A stretch of 64,000 bases of DNA. Source: Streptomyces sp. 840.1. Lineage in GTDB: Bacteria; Actinomycetota; Actinomycetes; Streptomycetales; Streptomycetaceae. The position numbers were made by a program, and so were the translations under genes. Positions 44,347-55,178 of the stretch are shown here, one piece after another. The stretch is taken from assembly GCF_003751445.1 (NCBI RefSeq), contig NZ_RJUU01000001.1:3663001-3727000 (forward strand). The letters run 5' to 3'. Below the pieces are notes generated by a model, which had not been told where the DNA came from, did no database searches, and saw only the letters and a program-made list of their open reading frames with translations. Within the stretch, counting starts at the first letter, position 1. Each line of letters begins with the position of its first letter.

Positions 44347-45260
44347 CGGCCCCGGCTGCTTCCCTCTCCGACCTCGTCCACCTGCGCATGCACCACCCGG
44401 AAGCCGTCGCGGAGGCTGCCGCGCGGCGGCGCAGGCGGCCGCTCGTCGGCAGCGGCGGGCGGCTGATGATCATCGCGGCCGACCACCCGGCCCGTGGCTC
44501 GCTCGCCGTCGGAGAGCGGGAACTCGCCATGGCCAACCGGTTCGAACTGCTGGACCGGCTCTGTCTGGCGCTCTCCAGACCCGGCGTCGACGGAGTCCTC
44601 GCCACCGCCGACATCCTCGACGACCTGCTGCTCCTGGGCGCCCTGGAGGACAAGGTCGTCATCGGCTCGATGAACCGGGGCGGTCTGGCCGGTGCCGCCT
44701 TCGAACTGGACGACCGGTTCACCGGCCACCGCCCCGAGGACCTCGACCGGCTCGGCTTCGACGCGGGCAAGCTCCTGCTGCGGATCGACTACGACGACCC
44801 CGGCTCCCTCGACACGATGCACAGCACCGCCCGCGCTATCGACGCCATGGCCGCTTACCGGCTGCCGGTCTTCGTCGAACCCTTCCTCTGCCGCCGCGCC
44901 GGCGGCAAGGTCCGCAACGACCTGAGCGCGGCGGCGGTGAGCACCTCCATCGCCATCGCCTCGGGGCTGGCCGGCACCTCCGCGTACACCTGGCTCAAGG
45001 TCCCCGTCACCGAGAAGCCCGAGGACATGGCGCAGGTCATGGAGAGCTCCACGCTGCCCGCCGTGCTGCTGGGCGGCGAGGTGGGCGAGGACCAGGACGG
45101 CGCGTACGAGAGGTGGCGCACCGCGCTGCGGCTGCCGACCGTCCGGGGGCTGGTGGTGGGGCGGTCGCTGCTCTACCCGTCCGACGGGGATGTGGGCGGC
45201 GCGGTCGACACGGCCGTATCGCTGCTCGAACCGGGCGCGACGGGTAGGGAAGGAGCATGA
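44343..45260 (+). CDS. Cgl0158-type (beta/alpha)8 aldolase-like protein of the iol operon
   Basis: 305 residues of the Cgl0158-like class I aldolase barrel family, found in actinobacterial inositol operons. Segments: RLMIIAADHPARGSLAVGER (strand 1 with Asp-His), GVDGVLATADILDDLLLLGA, KLLLRIDYDDPGSLDTMH and SAYTWLKVPVTEKPEDMAQV, where the Lys is the candidate Schiff-base residue. Placed directly after the kinase, it is the best candidate for cleaving 2-deoxy-5-keto-gluconate 6-phosphate (the IolJ step). Both ends overlap neighbours by 4 bases. Confidence 0.82.
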   Translation: MTAPAASLSDLVHLRMHHPEAVAEAAARRRRRPLVGSGGRLMIIAADHPARGSLAVGERELAMANRFELLDRLCLALSRPGVDGVLATADILDDLLLLGALEDKVVIGSMNRGGLAGAAFELDDRFTGHRPEDLDRLGFDAGKLLLRIDYDDPGSLDTMHSTARAIDAMAAYRLPVFVEPFLCRRAGGKVRNDLSAAAVSTSIAIASGLAGTSAYTWLKVPVTEKPEDMAQVMESSTLPAVLLGGEVGEDQDGAYERWRTALRLPTVRGLVVGRSLLYPSDGDVGGAVDTAVSLLEPGATGREGA

Positions 45261-46138
45261 CGATGCACACAGAACCGAGGCGCCACCTGCCCGCGGGGAG
45301 CGCGGCGCGCGGTCCCTACGCCCTCGACATCGGGCCCGAGCAGGCCGGCTGGGACCGGTCGAGCCTGCGCGTGGTGGAGCTGGAACCGGGAGGTGTTCAC
45401 ACACTTGTCACCGGGGAGAGCGAGTGGATCGTGCTGCCGTTGACGGGTGCCTGTACGGTGCACGTCTCAGATGAGATCTTTGAACTGCTGGGCCGGAGAA
45501 GCGTGTTCAGCGGGGTATCCGACTTCGCGTACGTACCGCGTGACGCCCATGCACAGATCGCCTCCGGCGCAGGCGGCCGCTTCGCCCTGGCAGGAGCGAA
45601 GTGCGAGCGACGACTCCCCGCTCGCTACGGCCCCGCGCCGGAGGTACCCGTCGAGCTGCGCGGCTCCGGCAACTGCTCCCGCCAGGTCAACAACTTCGCC
45701 GCCGCCGACACCTTCGACTGCGACCGGCTGATCGCCGTCGAGGTCCTCACCCCCGGCGGCAACTGGTCCTCCTACCCGCCGCACAAGCACGACGAGGACC
45801 ACCCAGGCGAGGAGTCCGTCCTCGAGGAGATCTACTACTTCGAGGTGGCGGACGACGGCCTGGGCTACCACCGGGTGTCCCCGTCCCGACCCGGCGGTAC
45901 GGACGTGCTGGCCGAGGTCCGCAGCGGCGACGCGGTCCTGATCCCGGACGGCTGGCACGGCCCGTCCATCGCCGCGCCCGGCCGCACCCTGTACTACCTG
46001 AACGTGATGGCGGGGCCGGGCGCGGAGCGGCAGTGGCTGATCCGCGACCACCCCGACCACGGCTGGATCCGCGACACCTGGTCATCCGTGCCCATGGACG
46101 CGAGGCTCCCGTTCTACGGACCGGAGGACCACGCGTGA
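45257..46138 (+). CDS. iolB: 5-deoxy-glucuronate isomerase
   Basis: 293-residue double-cupin isomerase (KduI/IolB family) converting 5-deoxy-glucuronate to 5-dehydro-2-deoxygluconate. The metal-binding motif is evident: YPPHKHDEDHPGEESVLEEIYYFEVADDG (His, His, Glu; given here only as landmarks PPHKHDE and EEIYYF), with a further His in PDGWHGPSIA. ATGA overlaps on both sides place it firmly inside the iol operon. A short stretch near 45390-45480 has weaker codon bias, without breaking the frame. Confidence 0.93.
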   Translation: MTMHTEPRRHLPAGSAARGPYALDIGPEQAGWDRSSLRVVELEPGGVHTLVTGESEWIVLPLTGACTVHVSDEIFELLGRRSVFSGVSDFAYVPRDAHAQIASGAGGRFALAGAKCERRLPARYGPAPEVPVELRGSGNCSRQVNNFAAADTFDCDRLIAVEVLTPGGNWSSYPPHKHDEDHPGEESVLEEIYYFEVADDGLGYHRVSPSRPGGTDVLAEVRSGDAVLIPDGWHGPSIAAPGRTLYYLNVMAGPGAERQWLIRDHPDHGWIRDTWSSVPMDARLPFYGPEDHA

Positions 46139-48030
46139 GCAGCAGCGCCACCACCCGCCGCCTCACCACCGCCCAGGCACTGGTGGACTTCCTCGCCGTG
46201 CAGTACACGGAACGCGACGGCGGCCACCACCGGCTGATCGGCGCCACCTGGGGCATCTTCGGACACGGCAACGTCGCAGGCGTCGGCCAGGCGCTCCTGG
46301 AGGCCGGGCCCGCGATGCCCTACCTCCAGGGCCGCAACGAGCAGGCCATGGTGCACGCGGCCGTCGGATACGCCCGCCGGTCCGGCCGGCTCTCCGCGCA
46401 CGCCGTCACCACGTCCATCGGTCCGGGCGCCACCAATCTCGTCACCGGGGCCGCGCTCGCCACCATCAACCACCTCCCGGTCCTGCTGCTGCCCGGCGAC
46501 ACCTTCGCGACCCGCCCCGCCGAGCCCGTGCTCCAGCAGCTGGAGGTCCCGGGGCAGGGCGACATCTCGGTCAACGACTGCCTGCGCCCCGTCTCGCGCT
46601 ACTTCGACCGGATCAACCGTCCCGAGGCGCTGATCCCGGCCGCGCTCCGGGCCGTGCGGGTCCTCACCGACCCGGCGGAGACCGGCGCCGTCACGCTCGC
46701 GCTGCCGCAGGACGTCCAGGCCGAGGCGTACGACTGGCCGGAGGAGTTCTTCGCGGAACGCGTCTGGCACGTACGCAGACCCGCCCCCGACCCGCAGGAG
46801 CTCGACCGGGCGGTACGCGCGGTGCGGGCCGCCCGCCGGCCGCTCGTCGTGGCCGGCGGCGGGGTCCACCACAGTGCCGCCGAGGAGGCCCTGGCCGCGT
46901 TCGCCGCGGCCACCGGCATCCCCGTCGCCACCACCCAGGCGGGCAAGGGCGCCCTGCGCCACGACCACCCCGCCGACGTCGGCGGCATCGGCCACACCGG
47001 CACCGGGACCGCCGACGAACTGGCGCGCACCGCCGACCTGGTCATCGGGGTCGGCACCCGCTACTCGGACTTCACCACCGCGTCCGCCACCCTCTTCGCC
47101 GACCCGGCCGTCCGCTTCCTCAACCTGAACATCACCGGATTCGACGCCCACAAGCTCGGCGCCCTCCCGCTCGTGGCCGACGCCCGCACCGCACTCGAAG
47201 CCCTCACCGCTGCCCTGGCAGGCGGCGACGGCCACCGGGCCGGTGCCGCCTACGAGAGCGAGTACACCGAGGCAAAGGCCGCCTGGGAGAAGCGCGTCGA
47301 CGCCGCCTACGCCACCCCTGACCCGGCCGCCCGCCCCACCCAGGCCCAGGTGCTCGGCCTCCTCGACGAACTCGTCACCGACGACGACGTCCTGATCAAC
47401 GCGGCCGGTTCGCTCCCCGGCGACCTGCACAAACTCTGGCGGACCAGATCGCCGCACCAGTACCACGTCGAGTACGGCTACTCCTGCATGGGCTACGAGA
47501 TCCCCGCCGCGATCGGGGTCCAGCTGGCCGCCCCCGGCAGCCCGGTCTGGGCGCTCGTCGGCGACGGCACGTACCTGATGAACCCCACCGAGATCGTCAC
47601 CGCGGTCCAGCAGGAGCTGCCCGTCAAACTGGTCGTCCTGCAGAACCACGGGTACGCGTCGATCGGCGGCCTCTCCGAGTCCGTCGGCGGCGAACGCTTC
47701 GGCACGGCCTACCGCCGGCGGGCCGCTGACGGCGCCTTCACCGGCCCGCCGCTCCCCGTCGACCTGGCGGCGAACGCGGCCTCGCTCGGGATGCGGGTGC
47801 TGCGCGCCGGGACCGTGCGTGAGCTGCGGGAAGCCCTCGCGGTGGCGCGTGCCGAGGACCGCCCCACTTGTGTCTACGTCGAGACCGAAACGGCAGACAC
47901 AGTGTCGGGCCCCCCTCCGGCACAGGCGTGGTGGGATGTTCCCGTGGCCGAGACGGCCACTCGCCCGTCGGCGGCAAGAGCCCGGGAAGAGTACGAACGT
48001 CACGTCACCGACCGACGCAGCCACCTCTGA
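46135..48030 (+). CDS. iolD: 3D-(3,5/4)-trihydroxycyclohexane-1,2-dione hydrolase
   Basis: 631-residue ThDP enzyme that opens the inositol ring. GTG 46135 overlaps the iolB stop and has GGAGG 8 bases upstream. The activating Glu lies in MPYLQGRNEQAMVHAAVGYA. The ThDP/Mg motif is ALVGDGTYLMNPTEIVTA with VVLQNHGYASIGG. The conserved GATWGIFGHGNVAGVGQAL near the N-terminus is characteristic of IolD. Length is normal. It is followed at 12 bases by mmsA. Confidence 0.95.
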   Translation: MSSSATTRRLTTAQALVDFLAVQYTERDGGHHRLIGATWGIFGHGNVAGVGQALLEAGPAMPYLQGRNEQAMVHAAVGYARRSGRLSAHAVTTSIGPGATNLVTGAALATINHLPVLLLPGDTFATRPAEPVLQQLEVPGQGDISVNDCLRPVSRYFDRINRPEALIPAALRAVRVLTDPAETGAVTLALPQDVQAEAYDWPEEFFAERVWHVRRPAPDPQELDRAVRAVRAARRPLVVAGGGVHHSAAEEALAAFAAATGIPVATTQAGKGALRHDHPADVGGIGHTGTGTADELARTADLVIGVGTRYSDFTTASATLFADPAVRFLNLNITGFDAHKLGALPLVADARTALEALTAALAGGDGHRAGAAYESEYTEAKAAWEKRVDAAYATPDPAARPTQAQVLGLLDELVTDDDVLINAAGSLPGDLHKLWRTRSPHQYHVEYGYSCMGYEIPAAIGVQLAAPGSPVWALVGDGTYLMNPTEIVTAVQQELPVKLVVLQNHGYASIGGLSESVGGERFGTAYRRRAADGAFTGPPLPVDLAANAASLGMRVLRAGTVRELREALAVARAEDRPTCVYVETETADTVSGPPPAQAWWDVPVAETATRPSAARAREEYERHVTDRRSHL

Positions 48031-48042
48031 AGGAGTCACAGC

Positions 48043-49542
<1,500 letters not shown>

Positions 49543-49557
49543 CCGGACGCGCACGAA

Positions 49558-49591
49558 CCGCAGGGCCGCTCCCCCCGGAGCGGCCCTGCGG
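49558..49591. terminator. Strong terminator of the iol operon
   Basis: A perfect 15-bp stem (49558-49572 with 49577-49591) with a CCCC loop begins 16 bases after the mmsA stop. Among the strongest hairpins in the window. Confidence 0.92.
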
Positions 49592-49620
49592 AGTATCCGG
49601 TGCGGATTCGGCCGCCTCGC

Positions 49621-49844
49621 CCCGGGTCAGCCAGGGCCGCAGCCCCGCCGACATCATCGGCCGGCCCCGCAGCGGGGACACCAGGGCCACCAGGCCGACA
49701 GGTAGTACGAGACCAGCGGCACCGCCACATCCACCGGCAGCGGCGTCAGACTGTCCAGCAGGGCCCTGCGCGGCGAGAACGCGGCGGGGCGTCCTGCCGG
49801 GTGTCGGCTAGGGCATGGGCGGCAGTAGCGGCCGGGCTGCTCAT
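49621..49844 (-). pseudogene. Possible decayed small membrane protein gene
   Basis: A good ribosome-binding site (GGGAGG) precedes an ATG at 49844, but the frame stops after 31 codons. Continuing requires two shifts: RRALLDSLTPLPVDVAVPLV in one frame, then VGLVALVSPLRGRPMMSAG in another. Joined, the pieces read like an N-terminal tail, a membrane segment of a VC0807-like integral membrane protein (VDVAVPLVSYYLSA), and a loop. The multiple frameshifts suggest a relic. Low certainty. Confidence 0.35.
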
Positions 49845-50070
49845 GGGGTTCCTCCCGTATCGGCGGCGCCCTCGCGGCTCCCGCTTCCGATACGTACACA
49901 CTGGCCGCTGGGCCCCGGTGCGCGGCAGAGCCGGGAGGGCTGACCTCCGTATGACGAATGTCAGGGGCCGTGCCTGACGGGTGCAGTTGATGGATGGTCA
50001 GGAACCCTGCTGAGCAGGGCTGTACGCAAATGCGTTGGCCGCCGCCGTACGGGGGTGCTGTGATGAGGCG

Positions 50071-50685
50071 ATGACCGCACCGACCCCGCCGCAGCGTGAG
50101 ATCCGCGCACTCCACACCGATACCACCGTCACCGTCTACCAGGCCTACCCGCCTGCCCTCGGCCTCCCCGCCGCCCGCGACGGACGCTTCCCGTCCGCCT
50201 GGAAGCGGGACCGCATGACATGGATCAAGCCGAGTTTCCTGTGGATGATGTACCGCTGCGGCTGGGCCACGAAGGAGGGCCAGGAGACCGTCCTGGCCGT
50301 CGAGATCACCCGCGAGGGCTTCGACTGGGCGCTCTCCAACGCCGAACTCTCACACTACGAGCGGGGCGTGCACCCCGACCACGCCGCCTGGCAGCGCACC
50401 CTGCGCGGTGCCCCGGCGCGCGTCCAGTGGGACCCCGAGCGCGATCTGCACCTGAACCGGCTCCCGTACCGGTCGCTCCAGCTCGGCCTCGCGGGCGAGG
50501 CGGCGCGGCGTTACGCGGACGAGTGGACGGTGTCCGTCCGCGACGTCACCCCGCTGGCCCGGGAGATCCACGGGCTGGCGCGGGCCGGCCGGGACGACGA
50601 GGCGGCCCGGCTGCTGCCGGGGGAGACGCCGTACCCCGGCCCGTCGTACGCACTGTCCCCGGCCGCGCTCCCGTCGGCCGGCTGA
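50071..50685 (+). CDS. DUF4291 family protein
   Basis: 204 residues. The DUF4291 signature is unmistakable: FPSAWKRDRMTWIKPSFLWM followed by MYRCGWATKEGQE, then VLAVEITREGFDWALSN and VQWDPERDLHLNRLPYRSLQ (QWDPER is strongly conserved). Cytosolic, no signal peptide. No known biochemical function. The conserved WxKPSFLWMMYR and QWDPER segments suggest a nucleotide- or nucleic-acid-related active site, but that is a guess. The ATG follows GATGAGGCG. Confidence 0.88.
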   Translation: MTAPTPPQREIRALHTDTTVTVYQAYPPALGLPAARDGRFPSAWKRDRMTWIKPSFLWMMYRCGWATKEGQETVLAVEITREGFDWALSNAELSHYERGVHPDHAAWQRTLRGAPARVQWDPERDLHLNRLPYRSLQLGLAGEAARRYADEWTVSVRDVTPLAREIHGLARAGRDDEAARLLPGETPYPGPSYALSPAALPSAG

Positions 50686-50730
50686 CCCCGCCCGCACGCA
50701 CCCGGGGTTCCGGTCCGCCGGATGCCGCCG

Positions 50731-51533
50731 TCAGGGCCCCAGCAGCGCCCCGAGCAGCCCGCCGACGATCCGGCTGAGCGGGCCGGGCCGGCCGCCGGTG
50801 CTCCGCCGCCGGAAGGCGCCTCTTCCTCGGGACCGCCGTCTCCGGCCGGAGCGGTGGCGGACCCGGGCGCCGCGCCACCGGTCCTGGGCGGTGCGCTCTG
50901 CCCGGCGCCGGGCGGGGTCGCGGAGGCGGGCGGTACGGAGGGGACGGCCGCCTCGGAGGGCGTGGGTGCGGCGGCCGGGCTCTCCTCGCCGGCCGCGGTG
51001 GGCGCGTTCGCGGCGGGACGGGCGGGGCGCCTGCCTTCGGCGGAGGGTCTGGCCGGGCTGCCGGCGGTGGTCGCGTCGGGCTCGGGCGTCCACCCGGTGG
51101 CCTTCGGCCACTCTCCGTACGGTATCCGCCGCGTCACCCCGTCCTGGGGCGCGGCGTCGGACACGCCGCCGACCGACTCCGGGGCGGGGGCCGGGGGCGA
51201 CGCCTCCTCGCGTGTCATGCCCATCGCGCGGGGCAGTTCGAGGAAGGGCGCGCTGGAGTCCCCGCCGATGAGTGTGGCGACCACGGTGGTGGCGTAGCAG
51301 GAGCAGACGAGCGCCGTGATCACCCCGGCGCGGCGCCAGGTGCGGCTGCGACGCCCGGTCGCGTCGACGAAGACCGGACCGCTGCCGCGCGCGACCGGGC
51401 CGCTGCCGCGCACCGCCGGCCCGGCGGGTTCGCCGGTACCGGCCACCGGCGGGACAGTGGCACGGTCACGGTCACGTTCCTCGCGAACTGCCCTGTCGCC
51501 TCTCATGTCCTGGTGCACCGTTTCCCTGCGCAT
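50731..51533 (-). CDS. Single-pass membrane protein with Pro/Ala-rich exterior, apparent frameshift near the 3' end
   Basis: Start at 51533 (MRRETVHQDMRGDRA; an internal ATG at 51506 is an alternative). A cytoplasmic Arg/Asp-rich part is followed by one membrane segment (VITALVCSCYATTVVATLIG) and a long Pro/Ala/Gly-rich extracytoplasmic region. In the original frame the protein runs on into sequence antisense to DUF4291. A different frame from about 50825 to a stop at 50731 has perfect third-position bias and encodes GRPGPLSRIVGGLLGALLGP, an amphipathic ending, so a 1-base shift in the GC-rich tract is likely (sequencing error or real). Function unknown. Confidence 0.6.
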
Positions 51534-51907
51534 GCCCACCCCTGGCCTCTCGCGGTTCGGCCCGCCCGGCGTCCTGCCGGCAGGTTGATCCGTATGCCGG
51601 GGTACGTGCCGCGCCCGCGCGGCGCAGACCGGAAACTGGCCCGGCCACCCCTCCCCATCTCTTCGTTCGAGACCAACGGCGCTGCGGATTGGTCGAGTTG
51701 GCTGCGGATTCGAAAAGTTCTCCCTCGTATCGTCCGGCCGGACCGTGAAGCTCCGGCGGGGGCCCGGGGCCGTCTCTCCACGCCGGAGCCATGGGGTGGA
51801 GACCCTGCGAAAGCGCCTTGACCGGCCGCTCCCGCCCCCTGGTAGGAAGATCACTGCCGGCGCGCGCCGCGCCGGTTCACAGCGGTACATGAGCACGGAG
51901 GAACCAC
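51534..51907. promoter_or_regulatory. Upstream region of the small secreted protein gene
   Basis: 374 bases without a gene. GCTGCGGATT occurs twice (51681-51690, 51701-51710) with a 20-base period, two helical turns, which would suit an activator binding as two dimers; the spacer and flank have GAGTTG and AAGTTC. A TTGACC at 51818-51823 and TAGGAA at 51843-51848 could form a weak promoter with a long 19-base spacer. Confidence 0.4.
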
Positions 51908-52324
51908 ATGGACAAGCGCAACCTCGTTCGCATGGGCGCCACGGTGGTGACCGCTCTGGGGCTCACCCTCACCGCCGGTGCCGGCACGTCCAGCGCCGCG
52001 GCCAAGCCCAACACGGTCGACTACTTCTACGCGGGCGGCAAGAAGGTGGCCATGGTCGTCTTCGAGCCGCGCGACTCGGCCAAGGACGCCGAGCGAGTGG
52101 TCGTCGACGACCTCCGGGCGGACAACCACTACATCTGGACCGAGGTCTACGACGTCACGGCGGGGAAGAAGAAGGGCACCTGCCAGACGAGCAGCTTCAA
52201 GTCCTGCGCGTTCGGCATCACCGAGGGCCACAAGGTCCGGATCAACGTGTACCGGATGAATTCGAAGGACGTCGACTTCCTCGACGAGGTGCACACCAAG
52301 AGCGGCAAACTGCCCACGGCGTAA
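51908..52324 (+). CDS. Small secreted protein of unknown function
   Basis: 138 residues, ATG 5 bases after CGGAGGAA. Sec signal peptide (LVRMGATVVTALGLTLTAGA, cleavage near SSAAA) and a mature domain of about 105 residues with alternating strands (VAMVVFEPRD, ERVVVDDLRADNHYIWTEVY, HKVRINVYRM) and a likely disulfide between the two cysteines (GTCQTS, KSCAFG). This looks like an immunoglobulin-like or C2-like beta sandwich. Family not recognised. Confidence 0.8.
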   Translation: MDKRNLVRMGATVVTALGLTLTAGAGTSSAAAKPNTVDYFYAGGKKVAMVVFEPRDSAKDAERVVVDDLRADNHYIWTEVYDVTAGKKKGTCQTSSFKSCAFGITEGHKVRINVYRMNSKDVDFLDEVHTKSGKLPTA

Positions 52325-52372
52325 CCCCCGCGGAGAACGGTTCGTCTGCGCCGCCGGGCGGTTCGGTCACGG

Positions 52373-52410
52373 GCCCGCCGGGCGGTTCGGTGACGGCCCG
52401 CCCGGCGGGC
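52373..52410 (+). terminator. Terminator after the small secreted protein gene
   Basis: A perfect 13-bp stem (52373-52385 with 52398-52410) has a 12-base loop. The left arm is part of a repeated CGCCGGGCGGTTCGGT element (52350-52365 and 52374-52389, 24-base period), so alternative pairings exist. Confidence 0.75.
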
Positions 52411-52517
52411 ATACCGCAGGCGTAGTACACCGGCGGAGCTCCGTACCTCCTGAGGAGGCCGGGCACCTCCCCCTGGCGGCTGCCCGGACCCGCCGGCGTC
52501 CCGCTTAGGCTCGACAC

Positions 52518-55178
52518 ATGGAGACCCCTCACGCGCGTACGCCCCGGTGGCGGCGCCTGCTGCCCCGCAGCCGCGGCCGGTGGGCCGCCGGTATCGCCGC
52601 ACTCGTCGTGCTGGCCGGTGCGGGCACCTGGACCGCCGTGGCCGACGACAGCGCGCCGGCCGTGCACCGCCAGGACCGGATGATGCGCATCGACGGGGTG
52701 TCCATCGACACCTCGTACCTCACCACCGGCGGCTCGCAGCGACGGCCCGCCGTGCTCATCGGCCACGGCTACGGCGGCAGCAAGGACAACGCCCGGTCCC
52801 AGGCGCAGCAACTGGCCCGCGACGGATACGCCGTGCTGACCTGGTCCGCCCGGGGCTTCGGCAAGTCCGGCGGGAAGACCTCCCTCAACGCGCCCGACGC
52901 CGAGGTGAAGGACGTCTCCCGGCTCATCGACTGGCTGGCCGGGCGGCCCGAGGTACAGCTGGACGCCGCGGGCGACCCGAGGGTCGGCGTCACCGGCGCC
53001 TCCTACGGCGGAGCGATCTCGCTCCTCGCCGCCGGGTACGACCGGCGCGTCGACGCCATCGCCCCGGAGATGACGTACTGGAACCTCGCGGACGCGCTGT
53101 TCCCCGACGGGGTGTTCAAGAAGCTCTGGGCCGGGATCTTCCTGACCACCGGCGGCGGCTGCGACAACCTCGACAAGCAGCTCTGCGAGATGTACCAGCG
53201 GGTCGCCGTCAGCGGGAAGCCCGACGCCGCAGCCCGCGCACTGCTCACCGAACGGTCACCGAGCGCCGTGGCCGACCGCATCAAGGTGCCCGCGCTGATC
53301 ATGCAGGGACAGGCCGACTCCCTCTTCCCGCTCGGCGAGGCCGACGCCATGGCGAAGGCCATCAAGGCGAACGGCGCGCCCGTCTCCGTCGACTGGATCG
53401 CCGGCGGGCACGACGGCGGCGACAAGGAGTCCCAGCGGGTACGGCAGCGGGTCACCAACTGGTTCGACCGCTACCTGAAGGACGACAAGGGCACCGACAC
53501 CGGACCGGCGTTCCGCGTCACCCGGACCGGCGGCATCGACTCCACCGACGGGGCCGCCCTCACCCGCGGCGCGAGCGGCAACACCTACCCCGGGCTGCAC
53601 AGCGGCGGGGAACAGATCGAGCTGCGCGGCCGGGCGCAGACGTTCAACAACCCGGCCGGGGGCTCCCCGCCCGCCATCTCCGCCGTTCCCGGCCTCGGCG
53701 GCGGCCTCGCCCAGCTGTCCAACTTCGGCGGCGGGCTCTCCGTCGACTTCCCCGGGCAGAACGCCCGCTTCGAATCCGCCCCGCTCAAGACCGCGCGCCG
53801 GGTCACCGGATCCCCGACGGTCAGCGTGAACGTGAAGGCGGGCAAGGGCGACGCGGTGCTGTTCGGCAAGGTGTACGACGTATCGCCGGACGGCAAGCAG
53901 CAGGCGCTGCCCTCGCAGCTCGTCACCCCCTACCGGATCACCCCGGACCAGCAGGGCAAGCCCCTCACGCTGAACCTGCCTGCCGTCGACCACGAATTCG
54001 ACTCCGGCCACCGGCTCCGGCTCGTCCTGGCCGCCACCGACCTCGGCTACGCCTCCCCGGCCGCACCGGCCACGTACACCGTCTCCGTCGACGGCCCCCT
54101 CACCATCCCCACCGCGCCCGGCCTCACGACCGCCGCCGCCGGGCTGCCCCGGTGGACCTGGGCGCTCCCGGCCGCCGCCGTCCTGATCGCCGCCGTCCTG
54201 CTGCTCACCATGCGGCGCCGGACCACGACCCCCGCTCCCGACCCCGCGCTCACCGACGTACCGCTCCAGATCACCGGCCTGTCGAAGAAGTACGCCAGGT
54301 CCGCCGACAGGTACGCCGTCCGCGAGCTGTCCTTCCGGGTCGAGAAGGGCCAGGTGCTCGGGCTGCTCGGACCCAACGGAGCGGGGAAGACCACCACGCT
54401 GCGCATGCTCATGGGGCTCATCACCCCCGACGACGGGGAGATCCGGGTCTTCGGGCGTGCCATCCGCCCAGGCGCGCCCGTCCTGTCCCGGGTCGGCGCC
54501 TTCGTCGAGGGGGCCGGATTCCTGCCGCACCTGTCCGGCCGCGCCAACCTGGAGCTGTACTGGCAGGCCACCGGGCGGCCCGCAGCCGACTCGTACATCG
54601 ACGAGGCCCTGGAGATCGCCGGGCTCGGTGACGCGCTGGCCCGCGCGGTCCGCACGTACTCGCAGGGCATGCGGCAGCGGCTCGCCATCGCCCAGGCCAT
54701 GCTGGGCATGCCGGACCTCCTCATCCTCGACGAGCCGACCAACGGCCTCGACCCGCCCCAGATCCGCGAGATGCGCGACGTCATGATCCGGTACGCGGCC
54801 GGCGGCCGGACCGTCATCGTCTCCAGCCACCTCCTGTCCGAGGTCGAACAGTCCTGCACCCACCTGGTGGTCATGGACCGGGGCCGCCTCGTCCAGGCGG
54901 GCCCGGTCGCCGAGATCACCGGCTCCGGCGACATGCTCCTCGTCACCGCGGCGGAGAAGCTCACCGAACCCGTCGTGGAGAAGATCGCCGCGCTCCCCGG
55001 CATCGGCTCCGCCGTCCGCACCGACGACGGGCACGGACTCCTGGTCCGGCTCGACGGGGCGACGTCCTCGCAGCTGATCGCGGAACTGGTCCGCCTCGAC
55101 GTCCCGTTGACCGGCGTCGGGCCGCACCGCCGCCTGGAGGACGCGTTCCTCACCCTGATCTCCGGAGGCTCCGCATGA
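52518..55178 (+). CDS. Fusion of an extracytoplasmic S15-like alpha/beta-hydrolase (X-Pro dipeptidyl peptidase type) with an ABC transporter ATPase
   Basis: 886 residues in one chain. Membrane segment 1 (about 22-42) is followed by an S15/X-Pro-dipeptidyl-peptidase-like domain with nucleophile GASYGGA (Ser162), Asp in GQADSLF (Asp267), His in GGHDGGD (His298) and a C-terminal jelly-roll (about 310-530). Segment 2 (about 547-564) returns to the cytoplasm, followed by a BcrA/CcmA-type ATPase: Walker A GPNGAGKTT (618-626), signature YSQGM (714-718), Walker B LLILDEPT (about 734). Both catalytic sites look intact. The stop overlaps the permease start (ATGA). Inferred role: cleavage plus transport of antimicrobial or signalling peptides. 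Confidence 0.92.
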   Translation: METPHARTPRWRRLLPRSRGRWAAGIAALVVLAGAGTWTAVADDSAPAVHRQDRMMRIDGVSIDTSYLTTGGSQRRPAVLIGHGYGGSKDNARSQAQQLARDGYAVLTWSARGFGKSGGKTSLNAPDAEVKDVSRLIDWLAGRPEVQLDAAGDPRVGVTGASYGGAISLLAAGYDRRVDAIAPEMTYWNLADALFPDGVFKKLWAGIFLTTGGGCDNLDKQLCEMYQRVAVSGKPDAAARALLTERSPSAVADRIKVPALIMQGQADSLFPLGEADAMAKAIKANGAPVSVDWIAGGHDGGDKESQRVRQRVTNWFDRYLKDDKGTDTGPAFRVTRTGGIDSTDGAALTRGASGNTYPGLHSGGEQIELRGRAQTFNNPAGGSPPAISAVPGLGGGLAQLSNFGGGLSVDFPGQNARFESAPLKTARRVTGSPTVSVNVKAGKGDAVLFGKVYDVSPDGKQQALPSQLVTPYRITPDQQGKPLTLNLPAVDHEFDSGHRLRLVLAATDLGYASPAAPATYTVSVDGPLTIPTAPGLTTAAAGLPRWTWALPAAAVLIAAVLLLTMRRRTTTPAPDPALTDVPLQITGLSKKYARSADRYAVRELSFRVEKGQVLGLLGPNGAGKTTTLRMLMGLITPDDGEIRVFGRAIRPGAPVLSRVGAFVEGAGFLPHLSGRANLELYWQATGRPAADSYIDEALEIAGLGDALARAVRTYSQGMRQRLAIAQAMLGMPDLLILDEPTNGLDPPQIREMRDVMIRYAAGGRTVIVSSHLLSEVEQSCTHLVVMDRGRLVQAGPVAEITGSGDMLLVTAAEKLTEPVVEKIAALPGIGSAVRTDDGHGLLVRLDGATSSQLIAELVRLDVPLTGVGPHRRLEDAFLTLISGGSA

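Larger units (their letters stand above)
49543..50070. other. Gap after the iol operon: terminator, gene remnant, no clear gene
   Basis: The 528 bases hold the iol terminator, a broken minus-strand reading frame (49621-49844, separate entry), and from about 49845 to 50070 the upstream region of DUF4291 with ordinary intergenic composition, including a weak CCCTGC/GCAGGG dyad (50005-50020). No other coding signal was seen. Confidence 0.5.

Noticed and set aside
52518..55178. Reading the peptidase-ATPase as two genes merged by a missed stop
   Set aside because: Codon bias is continuous, the two membrane segments give a consistent out-in topology, and no internal start with a ribosome-binding site was found near residue 570.
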